Of a stretch of 64,000 bases of DNA, positions 57,600 to 64,000 are shown piece by piece; the first letter of the stretch is position 1; the number at the start of each line of letters is the position of its first letter. The notes beneath the pieces were generated by a model. It was not told where the DNA came from, made no database searches, and saw only the letters and a list, made by a program, of their open reading frames with translations. The position numbers were made by a program, and so were the translations under genes. Origin of the DNA: Rana temporaria. Taxonomy: Eukaryota > Chordata > Amphibia > Anura > Ranidae. The stretch covers positions 108,230,157 to 108,294,156 of the forward strand of contig NC_053497.1 of assembly GCF_905171775.1 (NCBI RefSeq). Reading direction: 5' to 3'.

Positions 57600-58340
57600 C
57601 TATCAACACCCATTTCCACCTTTTACACATACTCCCATGCCCTTCATTAAAACCCCCCAGTAAAGAGACGACACCTGAGTTTGGAGTAAAACTGTCCATA
57701 GCAGCCTTTTTATTAACCCAAATAATTAAATAATTAAATAATTATTTAAATCATTTCAAAAAACATTTCTTAACGGCAACATTTTAAACACACCCACACA
57801 CACAGCCTGTTGGTCTTTGACGGTACCCCCAAAACTTAACATTACCACCACTACACTGCGGGACCTTTTTCCATACCAGGCCTCCAGCCGTAAACAGCTC
57901 GGAGACACCCCTTTTTCCGCATTGCAACCAATAACCGTATTCCAGCAGACACCGTTCCACTGAAATACCCCACAGGGGCCCATATTACCGATGGACCCCC
58001 CCACCACTTGCATCATATCTGTTATCTTCCACCATCAAAGACCAAGGACACCGCCGTTACCACTGCTATGACTACCAGAATTCACGATCCTGAAAGAAAA
58101 CACAAAGACAAAACACAGGGACGGTGGGTGGGAAAACTGCCTTCTTCTTCTGTTAGCTTGCTGACTGTGCCAAGGAAGTCCCCGCCTCCCCCTTTATGCC
58201 GCCCCACCCCCTTAAAGCAAACTTTCCCCTTACTCAAAACCCAATTATTAACCCTTCCTAGGTCTTCCATACACCTGGTCATGCTCAGTCCTACGTTATT
58301 TTCCTCTTTTGTTCTTTCCACTCCTGGCTTCCCTTGACCA
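57600..58340 (-). mobile_element. DIRS-type element A: ends only, coding region deleted
   Basis: Minus-strand orientation. The part 57660-58080 matches 59806-60010 and 58410-58460 of element B (TGGAGTAAAACTGTCC, ACTGCGGG, GGCCTCCAGCC, ACCATCAAAGACCAAGGACA). The part 58230-58335 matches the far end of B near 63470-63535 (GTCATGCTCAGTCC, CCTCTTTTGTTCTTTCC). So A has both ends of the element joined with everything between removed. The 86-codon frame at 57756-58016 is a non-coding terminal segment. Confidence 0.6.
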
Positions 58341-58708
58341 GTGTAGTCCAGAGGTACCCAACCTACCTCTTACTGTTATACCAACACCCCCATTTCCTAC
58401 TCCTCATAAAATGACCCCACCTTAATTTTGGAGTAAAATGGCCACAACAGCTTATTAATACACTATAAATAAATATGCCAATATAAAATATAACAAAAAT
58501 AGGAACACCTGTAAAAAATTGTGTTTGAGACCTGCGCCTAGTCTCAAAAACAAAAACAAGCGCTCATGGAAAATGAACCAGACCTAATGTCTTGCCAACA
58601 TTAATGGCTACAGCTGCTACCTTACAATACCGGCTTTCTCCAAACCGATCAAAACATAAAAAAGGGGGGTAAATATAAATAAATGTAGATATAAATATAA
58701 ATGATTAT

Positions 58709-59368
58709 GGGGTAAATTCAGGTAGAATGGCTTATTTTTCTGCGGGCGTAGCATATCTCCGATACGCTACGCCACCGTAACTTAGTGAGGCAGGTCCTGT
58801 ATTCACCAAGAACCTGCGCCCTAAGTTACGGCGGCGTAGCGTAAATCTGCCGGCGTAAGCGCTCCTAATTCAAATTGTGAAGAGGTGGGCGTGTTTTTTG
58901 TAAATAAAACATGACCCCACGTAAATTACGTTTTTGACTAACGACGCATGCGCCATCCATGAAAGTAACCCAGTGCGCATGCTCCAAATTAACCCGCAAA
59001 AAGCCAATTCTTTTGACGTGAACGGAAATTACGCACAGCCCCATTCACGGATGACTTACGCAAACAACGTAAAATTTTCAAAATTTGACGCTGGAACGAC
59101 ATCCATACTTAACATAGGATTCGCCTCATATAGCAGGGGTAACTTTACCCTGGAAAAAGCCTAACGTAAACGACGTAAAAAAAATGTGCCGGGCGGACGT
59201 ACTGAATCGGCGTATCTACCTAATTTGCATATTCCTTGCGTAAATCGACAGAAGCGCCACCTAGCGTCCAGCGTAAATATGCAACTAAGATACGACGACG
59301 CCGCACACTCAGAGATACGACGGTGTATCTGGAGATACGCCGTCGTATCTCCTACCTGAATCTGGCCC
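58709..59368. mobile_element. 660-bp Harbinger-type MITE nested in the DIRS element
   Basis: Left end GGGGTAAATTCAGGTAG, right end CTACCTGAATCTGGCCC; near the right end AGATACGACGGTGTATC and its partner form a palindrome. The core (GCCCCATTCACGGATGAC, GGGGTAACTTTACCC) is shared with 23382-24103. Flanks on both sides are AAATATAAATATA-like DIRS sequence. Confidence 0.65.
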
Positions 59369-60079
59369 AATAAATATAAATATAGATATAAAAGAGGTAG
59401 CGCTTGTACATGTATATATCACAAAAAATATACTCTCTCTCTGATTAATAAGTGTCCATGTTGTACAGAAATGTGATGGATATAAAAATATGTTAAAAGT
59501 TCGCTTAATCCCAAAAGGTAAAGAAATCTTGCTGTATACAAAAGATGACACCTCCACACGTGTGCTCAAAGAAGAAGAAGGGGGGTTATGTAGATAGGAA
59601 CCCCCTCTTGAGTAAACTCTTACCCCAGAGCGATCAAAAAACAGCATATAATAATGAGTTGAAAGGCGATCTCAGCAGGTGTCTCCACTCACTCCTAGTC
59701 AGCCAGTCTATTCAGAAGTTAGTCCGGTCACATGGCCAGCTTTTAACATTGGCTTCCATGAAATATAACAAAAATATAAACATCTGTAAACAACTTGTTT
59801 ACCCTTCAGTCTGTTGATCTTTGATGACACCACAAGCTCCAACACATATACACTGCGGGCCTTTAAAACATGATAGGCCTCCAGCCATAGAATCAGCTCG
59901 GAGACAACCCCAGTCCCGCAGTGCAATACTACTACTACATACTACTAATGAGCCCCCCCACCCCTTTCCATCACATTTGTTTACTGCCACCGTCAAAGAC
60001 CAACAAGAACACCGCCACAGCCCGCAAAGATGACACCTTACCCTTAAGGGCCCCTCCACACCCGCAGGGCCCGCTGGAT

Positions 60080-60600
60080 TCCATCTTGCAGCCCCAGCAC
60101 CCAGAGATCAATCCCCACTGCTAAGAGGTGTACTCCATCCCTCCTTAAATACAGACCCACATTGGTTTCTAATTCTACATGCCTGATTACCAAGCCACAA
60201 TGTCGGACCATAGCAGCAGAGTATCAGGAAAGGCTGTGCGAAGTTTCACAATATCCGACTTCACATGCAAGATCAGATCCCTGATCGTATGGACCCCCAA
60301 ATCGTTACCCTCCACATGTAAAATCAAAACATATCCATATCCTATCCAGCTGCGCGTAACATTCTACTTCTGCTACAACCCTGCCCCACATCATCCCGGG
60401 CACCCCTAGCCAACTAATAAACTCATCCTTCCTTGATATACTCAACTGTCTGCCGTCTGGTCTCTCATCTGCTCTCCTGGCCCCCCAACAGACATACGAG
60501 TGGCCAAGAATCCAGAGGAGGCAAATAGACCCTCCATCTGAAATGAAAAGATGAACAAACAAATAGCACCAACTTGAAATAAAAAACATACCCCAACTCA
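60080..60600 (-). pseudogene. SGNH hydrolase domain of the DIRS element
   Basis: Vertebrate DIRS/Ngaro elements carry an SGNH/GDSL-type hydrolase-like domain of unclear role near their 3' end. Here the minus strand reads WILGHSYVCWGARRADERPD (block I as GHS), ICFDFTCGG then NDLGVHTIRDL (the GGND block), LLLWSDIVAWLSG and LRRDGVHLLAVGIDL (the DGVH block). An extra T near 60316 splits GG from ND and shifts the frame, and further shifts follow. The catalytic motifs survive but not one frame. Confidence 0.7.
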
Positions 60601-60678
60601 AAACAGCACAGCATGTGTGTACAGCCAAACCCACATGCATGTTGTACATTATTTAGATTTTTTTTATATATACACAGA

Positions 60679-61649
60679 TTAATCCATCACCAGCTGTGGA
60701 TGTATGTAAGAACAGAATTTCCACGATTCCCACCTACCAATCCTCCTTACCACTGCCTCATCCAACCCACATCTGGCAGCATCAGTAGCCACCCTGATGC
60801 GAAAGGAGTGTGAAGCGTAATTGCCACAATCCAACCCTACCACTTTGAGACATTTCCGAAACACTGATACAAATTGAAACCTCGACAAATAGGACCCATC
60901 CTCATGCCACAGCAGTGGTCCCCCTCCAGCAGGTCCAACCCTTAGAAACTCCCTCACCGCTTCCACTGGGCATACCCTGGACCCTGGCAACGCAAACAGC
61001 AACACATCCACCCCTCTACCCCTCTGGTCTGTCTTGGACATGTGCAGCCTCAAACACACTCTGTCTTCCTCCACCCGCACATCCTGTTCCAAAAGCCCCC
61101 CAGCCAGAGGCCTCGATGGGTTCACCAACTCCCCAATGCTAAATGCCCCGTAAAACGCCAACGAAAAAGCCGCTGTAAAGAGCAGCCCCTAGTAACTCGA
61201 AGTACACACCCCCTAAAGGTCTCACAGATGAACAGAAGATTAGAAAAAGTGACCGGCCTCTGCGCATCTTTTTTCTTGTGAACTTTATGGTAACCTTTCA
61301 CTGCCTGCCTAACCCAGAAATCTTTCGTCCAATCCCCCATTAGTTTGAAGAAAAATGACAGACCATACAGCTTCTGATCAATAACTGACACTGACACTCC
61401 ACTCACCATGTTCCTGGAAACAAAATACAAAACTAACAGCTTTACCTCCGACCCTTCTCTTCTAACCCCAGACTCCTGCACCAAAACCAACCATTCCCTC
61501 CATACCTTTGCTTTAGCTGCCCATGTGGACTCACTCACTGACTGCCGGATCCATCCTGCGGCGACTCCAAGGCCAGCTCCCAGATCCAGGCTGGGCAATG
61601 GACCTCTTCCGCCTCCAAGGCCAGAGCCAATTTTCTGAACTTGTCCCAC
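60679..61649 (-). pseudogene. Tyrosine recombinase of the DIRS element, frameshifted
   Basis: Two overlapping minus-strand frames make up the enzyme. The first (61122-61649) has the core-binding part: AAGWIRQSVSESTWAAKAKV, LVLYFVSRNMVSGVSVSVID and DFWVRQAVKGYHKVHK. The second (from about 61180 down) has the catalytic part: FTAAFSLAFYGAFSIGELV, LHMSKTDQRGRGVDVLLF, ASHSFRIRVATDAARCG (His-x-x-Arg) and RIGRWESWKFCSYIHP (nucleophile Tyr). A frameshift and a TAG at about 61190 separate them. At the first catalytic Arg position, where relatives have AFRIGE or similar, this copy reads AFSIGE, so that residue appears lost. It is therefore inactive on two counts. Confidence 0.75.
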
Positions 61650-62105
61650 TGAAATTGAGACAAGGAGTCAGCCAGCGTGTTGTCAATGCCTGGGAGATGA
61701 ACAGTATAGAGAAAAATGTTAAAATGCAAGCACCTCAAAACCAACTGACTCATCAACCGTATAACCGGCTATGATGACGCGGACATGCGGTTGACCACTT
61801 GAACCACACCCATGTTGTCACAATTCAGCCGCAGTTTTAGGTTGCGGCATGACTCCCCCCACAGCTCCAAAGCCAATACAACTGGAAAAAGTTCCGATAG
61901 CACAAGATTACGAAGGAAACCCACTTTCACCCAAGACTGGGGCCACGGTTCTGCACTCCATTGCCCTTGAAAGAATGCCCCGTATCCCCTAGATCCCGCT
62001 GCATCCGTGACCAATTCCACATCAAAATTACTCACCGGGCCGGACATCCACACCGATCTGCCGTTGTACGAGGCCAGAAACTCATACCATACCTTTAAAT
62101 CCTCC
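61650..62105 (-). pseudogene. RNase H domain of the DIRS element
   Basis: The minus strand reads FDVELVTDAAGSRGYGAFFQ (first Asp), VLSELFPVVLALELWG (Glu) and LRLNCDNMGVVQVVNR (third acidic residue), then VHLPGIDNTLADSLSQFQWD and HCPAWIWEL. This is the usual end of DIRS reverse transcriptase/RNase H proteins. A frame change at about 61760 separates the two parts. Confidence 0.75.
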
Positions 62106-62109
62106 CGGT

Positions 62110-62246
62110 GATACTTATTCAGCCGTATGAAATGGGTCGGGCCTTAACCCACGCTGTTGCAGCCGACAGCCGTTGGCAAAAAACCCTACCCATGGGAATA
62201 ATCCTACAGGCAAAATGGAACTTACCCAGCAATGACTGCAAAGTCC
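62110..62246 (-). pseudogene. Reverse transcriptase remnant (thumb/connection)
   Basis: Only KVQLRTLQSLLGKFHFACRI and PMGRVFCQRLSAATA remain of the reverse transcriptase, directly after gag. The palm with its DD motif is missing, so a deletion of about 1 kb or more joined the end of gag to this point. Confidence 0.7.
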
Positions 62247-63420
62247 TCAACTGCACCTTTGCGCAAACTTTTCCAAGGGCAATAACGAGAGTATCTCCAC
62301 ATACTCACCCTTGCAAATCGTATCCCGTACCTCCTGCTTCAAATGTGCTCCCAGCGGACCTTCAAAGCACACGTACACCTCACATTTTGACACGTCCGAA
62401 ATCCTTACTACATCCGTCCTAACGGTAGTCTCTGGGGCCCCCCCTGTTCCACCTGCCTTCTCGCTACCTAACACTCCCGAGATTCCAGCAGGCACCACCA
62501 GCTTGCCGCTCGTGTCCACGGGGTCACCTGAGGGGGCTGCCCCTGCCCCCGCAACACGACCCACTAAGTCCTGCAGGCCTCCCAACAAATCCTGCAACTG
62601 TGCCTCTGACCCCAAACTGGCGGGCCCACTGCCCGCCACCTGTGGGCCAGTATCCGCCACCGCCGTCCCCGGCGTCGGCACAGCCGCCCCAGATGCACCC
62701 CCTTTTACCACCCCTAACAAATCACACAAAGCATCTGACAAAGAAACAGTAGGAATGTTGGTGGACTTACCAGGCTGAACGGGAGCACCCCCAACAGCCG
62801 TTGCACAGATCCCCCTCGCCGCCCTGGAAGGCCACGCCCACCCGTGGAGCTGCCGACCCTGTCTGTCAAAGGCCCGACGGCCATACTGGAGCTTCTCCCC
62901 TGCCGAGCCTCCCCCTAAAGGCTACCGAGGCAGAGGGGGGGGGCAATGCAGCAATAGACCCGCGACACATGGGAGGGGAAGCGGCGCCATGATCGGCCGT
63001 AGCCCCGCCCACCAAACTAGGCCGGAGGCGTGGAGTCCGCCCGGGCCCTGCTTCGGCAGGCTGTTGGACTTGTTTTGCCGGGGGAGCAGACTGTTCCCCC
63101 ATAGGGCTCCTAGGATGGCGCCCAGCCCTGGATGCAGTCTCTGGGGAAAAACATGCCCGAGGCCTAGACCGCCACGCGTGGGTTCGCCTCCCCTCCCAGC
63201 CCCGATCCGCTTGCCTGGTCCTCGATTAAAGCAGCAACCTGGCTGTGTAGCCACTCTAGTCCCCTGCTAGCTGACACCGTTCGCAAACAAGTCAAAATGA
63301 GATCAATCTCAGCCATGTTAGAGGCTGCCTCCTCCTTTCTCTTCCCCAGCTTACTGTTCCCTTCCTGGTCCCGCCTCTCTCTTAAATACTGCCACTCCCC
63401 CTCTGACTTTCTTCTCAATA
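62247..63420 (-). pseudogene. Gag-like region of the DIRS element
   Basis: The minus strand encodes, in more than one frame, MAEIDLILTCLRTVSASRGL (near 63300), a Pro/Ala-rich middle, and a C-terminal part VYVCFEGPLGAHLKQEVRDT followed by EYVEILSLLPLEKF. The last block is characteristic of DIRS gag proteins in vertebrates. The 164-codon frame at 62247-62741 is open. A stop ends the N-terminal frame at 63164, so the whole is broken. Confidence 0.65.
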
Positions 63421-63540
63421 ACCACCCCCTCAGTATTCCTGTTAACCCTATGTGTTGTATCCCCTAAACACACTGTCATGCCCAGCCCGGCCTGCACTTC
63501 TCCTCTTTTGTCTTTTCCAGTCCGGGCCTCACTGTATTGT

Positions 63541-64000
63541 AGCAACTATCTCTCCCTAATCAAACCTTGTCCACTCACCAAATCTACTCTAATTCTCCAA
63601 CATGCCATAAAAAGTTGCTGAGAACCCTTACTTGTGTAGGGAGGAACTGACACATGAGAAAGTCATTATTATTTGCCCTGCTAAGTCACTTGACCAGAGT
63701 GCAAAGGCCACTAAGTAAAGTATTGGTATCTGGTTGCTATAGCGGTGAATAGCCACATAGTTTGCAGCTTTCCCAAACTGCAAATTACTTGGCTTTTGCC
63801 TTGAACTCATGTTCGACCAGAACCTGAAGTTCATCCCCACCATTAAAGGAAATCAGGAGCATGCAACAGGGACCAAACACTGCAATAATCAGAATGAAAA
63901 TTCTATATTAATGGTATGCTGGTGATATAAAGAACACTCTCACTGCCTCCCCACACCCATTCTATTGATTTTCGGCCAGGGATCATTAAGTATTTAAATG
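63541..64000. other. No gene recognised to the window end
   Basis: About 460 bases without a coding signal or clear repeat. Confidence 0.4.

Larger units (their letters stand above)
58365..63540 (-). mobile_element. DIRS-type retrotransposon B, large broken copy
   Basis: On the minus strand, in order: gag-like region, a short reverse transcriptase remnant, RNase H, tyrosine recombinase and SGNH hydrolase domain, then a terminal segment. DIRS elements integrate with a tyrosine recombinase in place of an integrase. Most of the reverse transcriptase is missing. A Harbinger-type MITE is nested at 58709-59368. Copies A and B lie head to tail about 25-60 bp apart. Confidence 0.75.

Noticed and set aside
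57756..58016. 86-codon frame with CLRLEAWYGKRSR-type sequence
   Set aside because: Corresponds to the terminal non-coding segment of the DIRS elements, present again at 59799-60059.
62922..63254. Alternative 110-codon frame over the gag region
   Set aside because: Overlaps the Pro/Ala-rich gag frame and shows no independent motif.

Overview
The window looks like intergenic or intronic DNA of a frog, probably a neobatrachian (ranid-like) anuran. This is an inference. It rests on the mix of repeats: Tc1/mariner elements with intact transposases, many Harbinger elements and MITEs, TTAA-flanked MITEs that resemble the Xenopus T2/Kolobok type, hAT fold-back elements, a DIRS-type retrotransposon with tyrosine recombinase and SGNH hydrolase domains, an L1/Tx1-like LINE tail and Gypsy-like LTRs. 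I found no host protein-coding exon, rRNA gene or convincing tRNA gene. Nearly every coding frame of recognisable origin belongs to a mobile element.

Layout. 1-7 kb: MITE remnant, a solo LTR split by a TTAA-flanked MITE, a full copy of an abundant TTAA-flanked repeat (here family P), a truncated LTR, and a hAT-like element holding a second hAT-like MITE. 7-17 kb: large palindromic MITEs, an LTR with its polypurine tract, and a two-exon Harbinger transposase on the minus strand with an internal deletion. 17-26 kb: a decayed mariner, minisatellites, more family P copies and a 722-bp Harbinger-type MITE. 26-36 kb: nested MITEs, a 5'-truncated LINE with 13-bp target duplications, an LTR-like repeat interrupted by a 2.1-kb hAT element with a perfect 8-bp duplication, a truncated Tc1, AT microsatellites and word-rich MITEs. 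36-49 kb: a hAT element, a complete Tc1-like element with DD37E spacing, a Tc1 MITE, a 1.76-kb palindromic hAT-like element, and a complete Tc1-like element with DD34E spacing and 200-bp terminal repeats that differ at only two positions. 49-57 kb: two related Harbinger elements in opposite orientation, about 250 bp apart. One keeps the Myb-like protein gene and lacks the transposase; the other keeps the transposase gene (frameshift plus stop) and has lost the start of the Myb-like gene. 57-63.5 kb: two neighbouring DIRS-type elements on the minus strand, one a small derivative with ends only, the other a larger broken copy.

How the parts relate. The two Tc1-like elements are the only loci here that look potentially able to make a full transposase. 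The Harbinger elements appear to be sources, or relatives of sources, for many of the palindromic MITEs, because they share termini. Repeated nesting gives a relative order of insertion, for example hAT into LTR at 29 kb, MITE into family P at 26.7 kb, and a fold-back repeat into the Harbinger Myb-like gene at 51 kb. All assignments come from reading motifs and repeats by eye; no database search was run.
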